Shown here: positions 30,254-38,971 of the stretch, piece by piece | Layout: every line of letters starts with the position of its first letter | Numbering within the stretch: the first letter of the stretch is position 1 | Assembly: GCA_963809965.1 (NCBI GenBank) | Contig: CAWELU010000053.1 | Coordinates: forward strand, 62,001-126,000 | DNA from: CAIWHR01 sp963809965 | GTDB taxonomy: Bacteria; Pseudomonadota; Gammaproteobacteria; Burkholderiales; Casimicrobiaceae | Reading direction: 5' to 3' | Length of the DNA stretch: 64,000 nt | Made by a program: the position numbers and the translations under genes | The notes under the pieces: model-generated | What the model was told of the DNA's origin: nothing | Databases searched by the model: none | What the model saw: only the letters and a program-made list of their open reading frames with translations

Positions 30254-30992
30254 ACGTGCTCGGACTGTCCCGACCCGTCGCAGCACCCGGCACGCTGCGC
30301 GTGCTGGCCGCCCTGCTCTCCTACCCCGATGCCGACGTGCGCCGCCATCTGCCCGAGATGCGTGGAAATCCTTCGTCGCGAGAGCGCGCTGCCGGCCGGC
30401 CGGCTCGCCGAGCTCGACGCGTTGATCGCAAAGCTGCGCGGCAACGACCCGCTGGACGTCGAGGCCGAGTACGTGCAGTTGTTCGACCGCGGCCGCGGCA
30501 CGTCGCTGCACCTGTTCGAGCACGTGCACGGCGATTCGCGCGACCGCGGCCCGGCGATGATCGATCTCGCGCAGACGTACGAGCAGGCGGGCCTGCTGCT
30601 GGCGCCGGGAGAATTGCCCGACTTCCTGCCGGCCGTGCTCGAGTTCGTATCCACGCAGCCGCCGCGCGAGGCGAAGGCATTCCTCGGCGAAATGGCGCAC
30701 ATCCTCAACGCGATCTTCGGCGCCCTCCAGAAGCGCGAGAGCGCGTATGCGAGCGTGCTGGGCGCGCTGCTGGAGCTCGCGGGCGAGAAGGCGCAGCCGG
30801 TCGCGCCGGACGTCGAGGAGCCGCTCGACGAAACATGGGCCGAGCCGTTGGTGTTCGACGGCTGCTCGTCGAAGGGGCAGGCACGTCCGGGCGCAGCCGC
30901 AGCCGATCCAGGTGATTCACAGGAAGTCGCAGCCGGCAGCGGCCGTGAACACCGCCGCGGCGCCAGCCGCAAGCGTGAGGGTCCAACCATGA
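30250..30992 (+). CDS. narJ: Nitrate reductase assembly chaperone (frame-interrupted)
   Basis: NarJ is the cytoplasmic chaperone that inserts the cofactor into NarG and is not part of the final enzyme. The start MNVLGLSRPVAAPGTLRVLAALLSYP reads from 30250. A frame change near 30360 leads to the diagnostic block LHLFEHVHGDSRDRGPAM. A second change near 30885 precedes an alanine-rich tail ending SVRVQP at 30992. The stop overlaps the narI ATG. Confidence 0.92.
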
Positions 30993-31726
30993 GTTCCTAT
31001 CTCAACAATCTCGCCTTCGTCGTCTATCCGTACGTGTGCCTCGCCGTGTTCCTGATGGGCAGCCTCGCCCGGTTCGACCGCGACCAGTACACGTGGAAGA
31101 GCGACTCGTCGCAGATGCTGCGCACCGGTACGCTGCGGTGGGGCAGCAACCTGTTCCACGTCGGCATCCTGTTCCTGTTCTTCGGGCACCTGTTCGGGCA
31201 GCTCACGCCGCACTGGATGTACGACCCGTTCATCAGCGCTCCGCAGAAGCAGCTGCTGGCGATCGTCGCCGGTGGCGTGGCGGGCCTGATTTGCTTCGTC
31301 GGCCTGACGCTGCTCCTGCACCGGCGCATCTTCGACCCGCGCATCCGGCTGACCAGCCACCGCACGGACCTCGCGATCCTCGTGATCCTGTGGGTCCAGC
31401 TGTCCCTCGGCCTCATCACGCTGCCGCTGTCGTGGGAGCATCGCCAGGACGCCGGCACGATGCTGATCCTGGCGAGCTACCTGCAGGGCATCGCCACGCT
31501 GCGCCCCGACGCCGACGCGCTGGCGGCGGTGGCCTGGCCATTCAAGGTGCACATGTTGCTCGGCATGACGATCTTCCTGCTGTTCCCGTTCAGCCGCCTC
31601 GTGCATGTGTGGAGCGGGTTCGCGTCGCTCGGTTACCTCCTGCGCCCGTATCAGGTGGTGCGCAGCCGGCGCCTGAACGTTCCCGCCGGCCGCAACCTGC
31701 CGGGGCAGCCCGGCGCCGGCGATTGA
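30989..31726 (+). CDS. narI: Respiratory nitrate reductase gamma subunit
   Basis: NarI is the five-helix cytochrome b subunit that oxidises quinol and anchors NarGH. The protein has 245 residues and is intact from ATG 30989. Heme-ligand histidines are seen in LFHVGILFLFFGHLFG and in FKVHMLLGMTIFLLFPFSRLVH. The overlapping start with narJ supports this start. A parvulin gene follows 13 bases later. Confidence 0.97.
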   Translation: MSSYLNNLAFVVYPYVCLAVFLMGSLARFDRDQYTWKSDSSQMLRTGTLRWGSNLFHVGILFLFFGHLFGQLTPHWMYDPFISAPQKQLLAIVAGGVAGLICFVGLTLLLHRRIFDPRIRLTSHRTDLAILVILWVQLSLGLITLPLSWEHRQDAGTMLILASYLQGIATLRPDADALAAVAWPFKVHMLLGMTIFLLFPFSRLVHVWSGFASLGYLLRPYQVVRSRRLNVPAGRNLPGQPGAGD

Positions 31727-31739
31727 GGAGCCCTCGATC

Positions 31740-32528
31740 ATGTCCGAATCCGCCGACACCCTCGTTGCGGTCGCCCGCGTCAACGGCGTGGCGTTGCACG
31801 CGCCTGCCGAGACCATCGCACCGGGAGCATTGCGCCAGCGCGCCTGCACCGAACTGTTGCGACAGGCGGCGCAGCGCGAGGGCCTGCTTGCCGCCGACGA
31901 CGCGCCGGGAACCGACGGCGCGATCAGCGAGGCCGCGACGGCGGCGATCGATACGCTGCTCGAGCGCGCGCTCAACGTCCCGGAGCCGTCCGCAGAGGCG
32001 TGCCGCAGGCACTACGCGGCGCATACGGGCAAGTTCGCGACAGGCGAACGCGCACGCGTTCGCCACATCCTGTTCGCGGTGACACCCGGCGTGGACGTCG
32101 TCGCGCTGCGCAAGCGCGCCGAGGCAACGCTGCTCGACGTGCGTTGCCACGACGGCAAGACGGGCGACGGCTTCGCCGACGCAGCGCGCACGCTGTCCAA
32201 CTGCCCCAGCGGGGCGGAAGGTGGCGACCTGGGCGTGTTGACCGCGGACGACTGCGCGCCGGAGTTCGCGCGCGAGATCTTCGGCAAGGCCGAGATCGGC
32301 GTGCTGCCGCGGCTCGTGCACAGCCGCTTCGGCCTGCACGTGGTCGAGGTGCAGGCGCGCGAGCCGGGCGTGACGCCCGAGTTCGATGCCGTTCGGGGCG
32401 CCGTCGCGAATTCGCTGCGCCAGCAGGGCTTCGTCACGGCATTGCGCCAGTATCTGCAGCTGCTCGCCGGTGCGGCGGCGATCGAGGGCGTCGATCTCGA
32501 CGGCGCCGCCACACCGCTCGTGCAGTAG
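31740..32528 (+). CDS. Parvulin-type peptidyl-prolyl isomerase of the nar operon
   Basis: This 262-residue PpiC/NifM-like protein probably helps fold a Nar component. It has no signal peptide, so it is cytoplasmic. The rotamase core is around residues 100-215, with RVRHILFAVTPG, SGAEGGDLGVL and VHSRFGLHVVEVQ. It starts 13 bases after narI with GAGGAG ahead. Similar genes sit after narI in other betaproteobacteria and pseudomonads. The client protein is not known from the sequence. Confidence 0.87.
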   Translation: MSESADTLVAVARVNGVALHAPAETIAPGALRQRACTELLRQAAQREGLLAADDAPGTDGAISEAATAAIDTLLERALNVPEPSAEACRRHYAAHTGKFATGERARVRHILFAVTPGVDVVALRKRAEATLLDVRCHDGKTGDGFADAARTLSNCPSGAEGGDLGVLTADDCAPEFAREIFGKAEIGVLPRLVHSRFGLHVVEVQAREPGVTPEFDAVRGAVANSLRQQGFVTALRQYLQLLAGAAAIEGVDLDGAATPLVQ

Positions 32529-32624
32529 GACCGCGCGGTCGTGTTCCACGGTCTTGGGGCTGAGGACCATACGAATGGCTTCCGCCCGTCCGCGCAGTCT
32601 CGACGCGATCAGGGGAGAAACGAC

Positions 32625-35343
32625 GTGACGACATCTGCCGCAAGCAAGCCGGGACTCAGCCGCGAGCAGATCGCCGCGCTGTCGATGAGCACGCTCGCCT
32701 TCGCGGTGAACTTCGCCGTCTGGGTGATGTTCTCGGTCATCGGGATCAAGATCAAGTCGGAGCTCAATCTCAACGAGACCGAGTTCGGCCTGCTGGTGGC
32801 GACCCCCATCCTGACCGGCTCGCTGGTGCGCCTGCCGCTCGGCATCCTGACCGACCGCTACGGCGGGCGGATCGTGTACTTCCTGCAGATGCTCACGGTG
32901 GTGATCCCCACCTGGGTGCTGTCCTACGCGACCGAGTACTGGCAGTACCTGGTGCTGGGACTGTTCATCGGGATGGCCGGCGGCTCGTTCGCGGTCGGCA
33001 TCGCCTACACGTCGGCCTGGTTCAGCAAGGAGCGGCAGGGCACGGCGATGGGCATCTTCGGCGCCGGCAACGCGGGCTCCTCGCTCACCAAGTTCATCGC
33101 TCCGCTGATCATCGCGGCCTCCGCGACGGCTTCGTGGCGGGCGGTGCCTCAGGTCTACGCCGTCGCCATGCTGGTGATGGCGGTGCTGTTCTGGTTCCTG
33201 ACTTCCGAGGACCCGCTGCACCGGAAGGATGCGACCGTCCGGCAGCGCGTACCGTTGGGCGAGCAACTGAAGCCCCTGCTCGACGTCCGCGTCTGGCGCT
33301 TCGGGCTGGCGTACTACTTCGTGTTCGGCGCCTTCGTCGCGCTGGCGCTGTGGCTGCCCAAGTATTACGTCGGCCAGTACGGACTGCCGCTCGCCACCGC
33401 CGCGTTCCTGACCATCCTGTTCGACCTGCCGTCCGGGGCGATCCGTGCGCTGGGCGGCTGGGCGTCCGACAAGTGGGGCGGCAACACGGTCACCTGGTGG
33501 GTAATGTGGGTCAGCCTCGGCTGCATGTTCCTCCTCAGCTATCCGCCCACGACGATGATCGTCCACGCCATCAAGGGCGACGTCGCCGTCGACATCGGAG
33601 TGGGCGTCACGCTGTTCACGGTACTGATCTTCATCGTGGGCCTGGCGCAGGGCTTCGGCAAGGCCAGCGTCTACCGCAGCCTGGCCGACCACTACCCGAC
33701 CCAGATGGGCGTGGTCGGCGGCATCGTCGGCGTCATCGGCGGCCTGGGCGGGTTCACGCTGCCGATCATGTTCGGCATCGCCGCCGACGTGATCGGCGTG
33801 CGCAGCAGCTGCTTCATGCTGATGACCCTCGTGATCGTCGTCACCATGATCTGGACGTGGGTCGCGGAGCGCAACGAGCGCGAAGGGATCCTGGCGCAGC
33901 ACGCCGAGGCTCGCGCGGCGCTGGCAGGCGCCGAGCTCATCGAGCCCCGTCGCCCACGCCGCCACGTGCTCGTCGACTGGCGGCCGGACGACGAAGACGT
34001 TCTGGGCGACAACCGGCCGGCGCATCGCCAACCGCAACCTCTGGCTGTCGATGCCCCCACTGCTGCTGGCGTTCGCGGTCTGGGTGGTGTGGAGCGTGAT
34101 CGTCGTCGAGCTGCCGCACATCGGGTTCAAGTTCAGCACCAACCAGCTGTTCTGGCTGGCGGCGTTGCCGGGGCTTTCCGGCGCCCTCTTCCGCGCGCTG
34201 TATTCGTTCGTCGTGCCGATCTTCGGCGGGCGCAACTTCACGGTGTGGAGCACGACGATGCTGCTGCTGCCCACGCTGTGGATCGGCTTCGCGGTGCAGG
34301 ACCCGACCACCAACTACGCGGTGTTCGCGGCGATCGCGCTGCTCTGCGGGCTGGGGGCGGGCAACTTCTCGTCGTCGATGGCCAACATCAGCTTCTTCTA
34401 TCCGAAGCGGCTGCAGGGAACGGCGCTGGGCGCTAACGCCGGCGTGGGCAACCTGGGCGTCGGGCTGGCGCAGCTCATCGCCCCGATCGCGATGTACGGC
34501 GGTGCGCTGCTGATCCTCGGCGGCAGCGCGCAGACCCGCGTGGACCAGGGCACGACGATGCAGATCTGGGTGCAGAACGCCGGCTTCATCTGGGTGCCGC
34601 TGATCGTCATGTCCGTGATCGCCGCGTGGTTCGGCATGGACAACATCGCCACGGTGCGCGCCGGCTTCGCCGAGCAGGTGGCGATCCTCCGGCACAAGCA
34701 GCAGTGGCGGATGAGCTGGCTGTACACGGGCACCTTCGGCTCGTTCATCGGCCTCGCGGCCGGCTTCCCGATGCTGGTCAACACCGAGTTCCCGATGGTG
34801 GACGCGTTCAAGTTCGCGTTCATCGGGCCGATCCTGGCGGCACTGGTGCGTCCCCTCGGCGGCTGGCTCGCCGACCACCTGGGCGGGGCGATGATCACTG
34901 TCTGGATCTTCGTGGTGATGGCGGTCGCGCCGCTGATCGCCGTGTTCTTCCTGCCGACGGCGGGCAGCGGCGGCAGCCTGCTCGGCTTCGTGCTGGCGTT
35001 CATCGCGCTGTTCATCGCGGCCGGCATCGGCAACGGCTCCACCTTCCGCATGATCCCGATCATCTTCCGCACGCTGCGCGAACGGGAGGTGCGCGACCAG
35101 AACGATCAGGCGGCGCTGGAGCAGGCGCGGCGCGTGGGCAGCACCGAAGGCGCGGCGACGCTGGGCTTCAGCTCGGCGGTGGCGGCGCTCGGCGGCTTCT
35201 TCATCCCGATCGCCTACGGCACCTCGATCAAGCTGACGGGCAGCCCGCAGGGGGCGCTCTTCTTCTTCAGCGTGTTCTACCTCTCCTGCGTGCTGGGGAC
35301 CTGGCGCTGGTATGCCCGCCGGGACGCCGAGGTGGCGTGCTGA
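32625..35343 (+). CDS. narK: NarK1-NarK2 fusion nitrate/nitrite transporter (frame-interrupted)
   Basis: Two major-facilitator units are joined in one gene of about 905 codons. The first (NarK1 type, residues about 1-440) begins from GTG 32625, five bases after AGGGGAGAAA, and carries GLFIGMAGGSFAVGIAYTSA. The second (NarK2 type) carries GLGAGNFSSSMANISFFYP and IAAGIGNGSTFRMIP. The linker LVDWRPDDEDVLGDN is followed by a frame change near 34010 and then GRRIANRNLWLSMPP. Such fusions are known in Paracoccus. NarK1 units usually import nitrate with protons and NarK2 units exchange nitrate for nitrite. Confidence 0.9.
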
Positions 35344-35438
35344 CGAGCCCACGCTCGCCGATCTGCCAGGATGCGCGTTCGACGCCCGCGCGAATCGTCC
35401 GAACGGTGACGTTCGGGCGTCCCTCGTCAAGCGAAGGC

Positions 35439-35470
35439 GCGCGGCAGCCTGATCGCTCAGGCTGCCGCGC
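35439..35470. terminator. Strong hairpin between convergent narK and ybiB
   Basis: A 14-base stem (GCGCGGCAGCCTGA, loop TCGC, TCAGGCTGCCGCGC) spans the junction of the convergent narK fusion and ybiB genes and overlaps the last codons of ybiB. No long T-run follows on either side, so this is a terminator-like or mRNA-stabilising structure serving both directions. Confidence 0.55.
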
Positions 35471-36446
35471 CTTGCCGGCGCGCACCGGCAAGGCAGCAAC
35501 CGAGCTGCATGATGATCGGTGGCGGGACGGGCTCGGTCCCCGCGAGCACGTTCGCGATCCATGCCGCGGTGGTGGCCGCATCGGAGGCTGCCGGCAGCGA
35601 GGGTTCCCGGCTGATCAGTTCGCCATCGGCATCCGCGCATAGCGTCACGGCACCTGCGGCCACGTGCTCGAGGCGCGCATGACGGCGGGGATCGGCAAAT
35701 GGTTCACCCTCGGTACCCGGGAAGAGCAGCGCATCGGTCCGGGTTGCCAGCAGGAACGCGCGCATCGCTACCAGATCGTCGGTGGACACCGCACCGATCA
35801 CGCGATAGCCGTCGCCGCCGAACGGGTCGATCAGCAGCGCGACCGAATGCGCGATTGTCGGCAGCGAGTCCCGCGTCGATGGCGTGAGAAGCCGCGCGAG
35901 GCCCGGCGCGAGCAACGCGGACGGGACATAGGCGATGTTGTCGTGCCTGAGCCGCGCCTGCGCGTCGGCGAGACTCGCCGCGGGCTCGATACCGAGTTCC
36001 CAGAGGACGTCCGCCGTCATGACGGGGCGCTCGCCCGACCCGTCCGGCGCCGCACCGGTACTGCGATCGGCGCCCGCCGCTGCCGAATCCGCGTTCCCGA
36101 GTCCGTGCACGAGCACAGGGATTTCGTAGCGTTGCAGCAACAGGGCGACCAGGGCCGTCAGATTGGCGTGTCGCCACGTCCCGTGGTAGGCCGGCAGCAA
36201 GACCGGCCGCGGCCCCTCGAGTGGATTCTCCAGCCGGGCCGCGTGCGCGTCCAGCGCGCGCATGAATCCCGTCATCTCGGCAAGCGAGGCGCGCCGACGC
36301 CGCCACGCGGCAAGGATCGGCGAAAGCTCGTGCGGCGCGACCTCGCCGGCAAGAATCGCGGCGAACAGCACGCGCGCGTCCTCGACGCCGAACTCACCGC
36401 CTTGCTGCGCAGCGGTCCTGATCAACGATGCATTGTCCGGTGGCAT
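35457..36446 (-). CDS. ybiB: YbiB, anthranilate phosphoribosyltransferase-like protein
   Basis: This is a family-3 glycosyltransferase-fold protein (TrpD2/YbiB type). These bind nucleic acids rather than making anthranilate derivatives. Starting at ATG 36446 (MPPDNASLIRTAAQ), it has an N-terminal helical domain with VLFAAILAGEVAPHELSPIL and the nucleotide-fold region with VPVLVHGLG-like sequence and LGIEPAASLADAQARL. The protein is uninterrupted at 329 residues. A longer in-frame start at 36506 is less likely because it lacks family sequence. Confidence 0.82.
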   Translation of the reverse strand: MPPDNASLIRTAAQQGGEFGVEDARVLFAAILAGEVAPHELSPILAAWRRRRASLAEMTGFMRALDAHAARLENPLEGPRPVLLPAYHGTWRHANLTALVALLLQRYEIPVLVHGLGNADSAAAGADRSTGAAPDGSGERPVMTADVLWELGIEPAASLADAQARLRHDNIAYVPSALLAPGLARLLTPSTRDSLPTIAHSVALLIDPFGGDGYRVIGAVSTDDLVAMRAFLLATRTDALLFPGTEGEPFADPRRHARLEHVAAGAVTLCADADGELISREPSLPAASDAATTAAWIANVLAGTEPVPPPIIMQLGCCLAGARRQGAAA

Positions 36447-36502
36447 CGGTCCGCGCGTCCTCGTCGCCGTGTTGCGCGAGCCACATCGCGCCCGTGCGCC
36501 AA

Positions 36503-36727
36503 TCAATCCTTGAGCCAGATCGTGATTTCGTGGACCGATTCTTTGCCCGCCTCGGTGCGATAGCCGTACCCGTTGCGGTCGAGGATCCTGAACAGCGGCG
36601 TCGGGTGGCAGTCGATGACGAGCTTGAGGCGGTCGCCGGCCTGGAAGTCGCCGATCGCCTCCAGCACGAGCTCGAGCGGTTGCGGCGGCTCCATCCCGCG
36701 CACGTCGAGCGTGAGTTCGCGGGCCAT
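36503..36727 (-). CDS. DUF2249 small redox-cluster protein
   Basis: This 74-residue protein (MARELTLDVRGMEPPQPLEL onward, ending HEITIWLKD) belongs to the DUF2249/SirA-like family, small alpha/beta proteins often found with denitrification and NO-related genes. The start at 36727 is chosen at the first residue with family similarity. The frame is open further upstream. An FNR-type palindrome lies 80 bases before this start. Function is unknown. Its location next to ctaA and the NOR-like operon suggests a role in NO or heme-copper enzyme metabolism. Confidence 0.78.
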   Translation of the reverse strand: MARELTLDVRGMEPPQPLELVLEAIGDFQAGDRLKLVIDCHPTPLFRILDRNGYGYRTEAGKESVHEITIWLKD

Positions 36728-36806
36728 CAGCCCGCCCCTCGCACCGACCGGCGTTGCGCTTCGGTATTCATCGGGCCATTGTGAGAGCGCGGCGGCACCC
36801 CGCTCC

Positions 36807-36820
36807 TTGACACGCATCAA
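36807..36820. promoter_or_regulatory. FNR/DNR-like palindrome upstream of the DUF2249 gene
   Basis: TTGACACGCATCAA matches TTGAT-N4-ATCAA at 9 of 10 half-site positions. It is 80 bases before the DUF2249 start and 55 bases beyond the ctaA stop, a good position for activating DUF2249 and perhaps ybiB. Binding is inferred. Confidence 0.55.
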
Positions 36821-36874
36821 GCCAAAGCAGAGAGCGAACCCGATTTCGGCGAGACGAGGTCCGCGCCTGTCCGC

Positions 36875-37962
36875 CTAACGCAGCGCATGCGCGACGTTGA
36901 GCGCCGCGGCAAAGACCAAGCACCGCGCCGGCCTGGTGCGCGGCCGCCAGCGGAATCGGAACGACGAGTAGCAGCGTCGCGATTCCCAGCGCGATCTGCA
37001 CGGCGAGGAGCACGAGCAGCAGGTGCCCGCCCCAGCGCGCGCGTGCCGGCACGCCGTCGGTGCTCGTGAGCTTCCACCACAGCAGCGGAACGAGGAACGC
37101 GAGCAGCCACGCGAGCAGCCGGTGATCGAACTGCACCGTCGCCATGTTCCAGAAGAAATTGCGCCACCAGGGCTCGATCATGAAGATCTCGGGCGGCACG
37201 AGCGCACCGTTCATCAGCGGGAACGTGTTGTAGGCGAAGCCGGCGCGGATGCCGGCGACGAAGCCGCCCGACAGCACCATCACGAACACGAGCGCGGCGA
37301 GCCCGAACGCCAGCGCGCGCACCGAGCGCACTGCACGCGACGCGAGCGGCACGCGTTGCGGATCCACGAGCGTGAGCGCCACCCAGAACATCGCGGCGAA
37401 GATCGCAAGCGCCAGGCCCAGGTGCGCCGTGAGCCGGAATTGCGAGACCCGAGGGTCGTCGACCAATCCGCTTTGCACCATGTACCAGCCCATCGCGCCC
37501 TGCAAGCCCCCGAGCACGAAGATGCCAAAGAGCTTCCACGCATAACCCGGCGGGACGCTGCGGCGCAGCACGAACCAGAGCAACGGGACGAGGAAGACGA
37601 CGCCGATCAGGCGCCCGAGCAGACGATGGAAATACTCCCACCAGAAGATGCCCTTGAACTCGGCGAGGCTCATGCCCTTGTTGACCTGTTGGTATTCGGG
37701 CGTGAGTTGGTACTTGGCGAAGGTTTCCTGCCATGCCGCGTCGGACAGCGGCGGCAACGTGCCGACGATCGGCTGCCATTCGACGATCGACAATCCCGAG
37801 TGCGTGAGCCGCGTGACGCCGCCCACGACGACCATCGCGAAGACCAGCGCGCAGCACAGAAAAAGCCACGCCGCGACCGATCGATTTGTTGCGGCCGCGG
37901 GACTGCGGCTCGCCGCGGATTCCGGAGACCGTCATCGACGGCGATGAAACGGGTATTGGCAT
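36875..37962 (-). CDS. ctaA: Heme A synthase, CtaA/Cox15 family (frame-interrupted)
   Basis: CtaA oxidises the heme O methyl group to make heme A in the membrane. Joined across frame changes near 37890 and 36925, it has about eight helices with family blocks VVVGGVTRLTHSGLSIVEW, KGIFWWEYFHRLLGRLIGV, TAHLGLALAIF and VQFDHRLLAWLLAF, which include the heme-ligand histidines. The tail reads HQAGAVL then FAAALNVAHALR. The start is not certain (37962 or 37935). It is divergent from the NOR-like operon, so the two share a regulatory region. Confidence 0.88.
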
Positions 37963-38057
37963 GGCGCGCATTTTGCCATAGCGAAATGCGCGCCCGGTCG
38001 CCGCCGCAAGAGGAATGTCAAGGGAACGCGAATGAGTTCCGCGGCGGCCGGGAAATC

Positions 38058-38071
38058 TTGACGCACATCAA
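38058..38071. promoter_or_regulatory. FNR/DNR-like palindrome before the heme-copper operon
   Basis: TTGACGCACATCAA matches TTGAT-N4-ATCAA at 9 of 10 positions. It lies 141 bases before the first gene of the heme-copper enzyme operon and about 95 bases before ctaA on the other strand, so it could serve either. A low-oxygen/NO-responsive site here is unusual for an aerobic oxidase but fits an NO reductase. Confidence 0.6.
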
Positions 38072-38198
38072 TTCACCGGAGAACCCGGCCCCTTAGAGTC
38101 CGCCGGATCGGCAACGGGGCCTTGCTTGTGCGCGCCTCCGGATCGTGCCGAACCGTTCGAACGAGGCCCGATCCGGGTCACCACAAGGAGCGAGCGCC

Positions 38199-38381
38199 AT
38201 GGCCACCGCGAACCCCAGCAACGACCTTCCCACCGACGACGTCCAGGAAGAACCCGTTCCCGTAATGCAGCAATTGCTGGACAACCCGTTCCTGCTGCTC
38301 TTCCTCGGGATCGCCCTGCCCACGGTGCTCTACATCGTCTGGGGCGTGATGGAAATCGTCGGCATCCCGGTCGCCAAGTAG
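38199..38381 (+). CDS. Small membrane protein of the heme-copper enzyme operon
   Basis: This 60-residue protein has a charged N-terminus (DLPTDDVQEEPVPVMQQLL) and one membrane helix (about residues 31-52, LLLFLGIALPTVLYIVWGVM). ACAAGGAGCG precedes the ATG. It is the first gene of the operon, 31 bases before subunit II. It may be an accessory subunit like the small orf found with sNOR or B-type oxidases. This rests on position and size only. Confidence 0.78.
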   Translation: MATANPSNDLPTDDVQEEPVPVMQQLLDNPFLLLFLGIALPTVLYIVWGVMEIVGIPVAK

Positions 38382-38412
38382 GCCGGTTCACTCGCAAGGG
38401 AGCGAAAATCCA

Positions 38413-38961
38413 ATGAGCGCCATTGCCCCCCCGCCCAGTCGGGTCTGGTGGAAACAGCCGCTGGACCGCGTCGAAGGCACCTGGATCGCCATCGCCTTCG
38501 TCTGGTGCCTGATCATGTTCTTCATGATGCCGTATTGGCACGTCTACGGTAAGCAGAACCTCGCCAACGAGGCGTATCGCACGACGCCGGAGATGTTCAC
38601 CGCCAAGACCACGGCGATGGTCGACAAGTACAAGGTGCGCGAGGAGACCGACCAGAAGATCCCGGTCGTGCATCCGCCCGCGGGCAGCGACGTCTACCTC
38701 ATCGCGCGGCTGTGGCAGTGGTACCCGATGCTCGAGCTCGAGGAAGGGAAGACCTACCGGCTGCATCTCGCGTCGATGGATTGGCTGCACGGCTTCTCGC
38801 TGCAGCCGGAGAACATCAACATCGAGGTGCATCCGAACTACGAGCACGTCATCACGCTGACGCCGACCAAGGCGGGGACGTATTCGATCATCTGCAACGA
38901 GTACTGCGGCATCAACCATCACACGATGGCCAGCCGGCTGTACGTCGTGAAGTCGAAATAA
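38413..38961 (+). CDS. CuA-containing subunit II of a heme-copper enzyme (sNOR/oxidase type)
   Basis: This 182-residue protein has one membrane helix (about residues 22-44) and a periplasmic cupredoxin domain. The binuclear CuA site is complete: H126, C161, E163, C165, H169 and M172 in CNEYCGINHHTM. It takes electrons from cytochrome c. A subunit II with a single helix is typical of B-type oxidases and of the related sNOR enzymes. It precedes subunit I by 10 bases. Confidence 0.9.
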   Translation: MSAIAPPPSRVWWKQPLDRVEGTWIAIAFVWCLIMFFMMPYWHVYGKQNLANEAYRTTPEMFTAKTTAMVDKYKVREETDQKIPVVHPPAGSDVYLIARLWQWYPMLELEEGKTYRLHLASMDWLHGFSLQPENINIEVHPNYEHVITLTPTKAGTYSIICNEYCGINHHTMASRLYVVKSK

Positions 38962-38971
38962 GGGGGCGACG

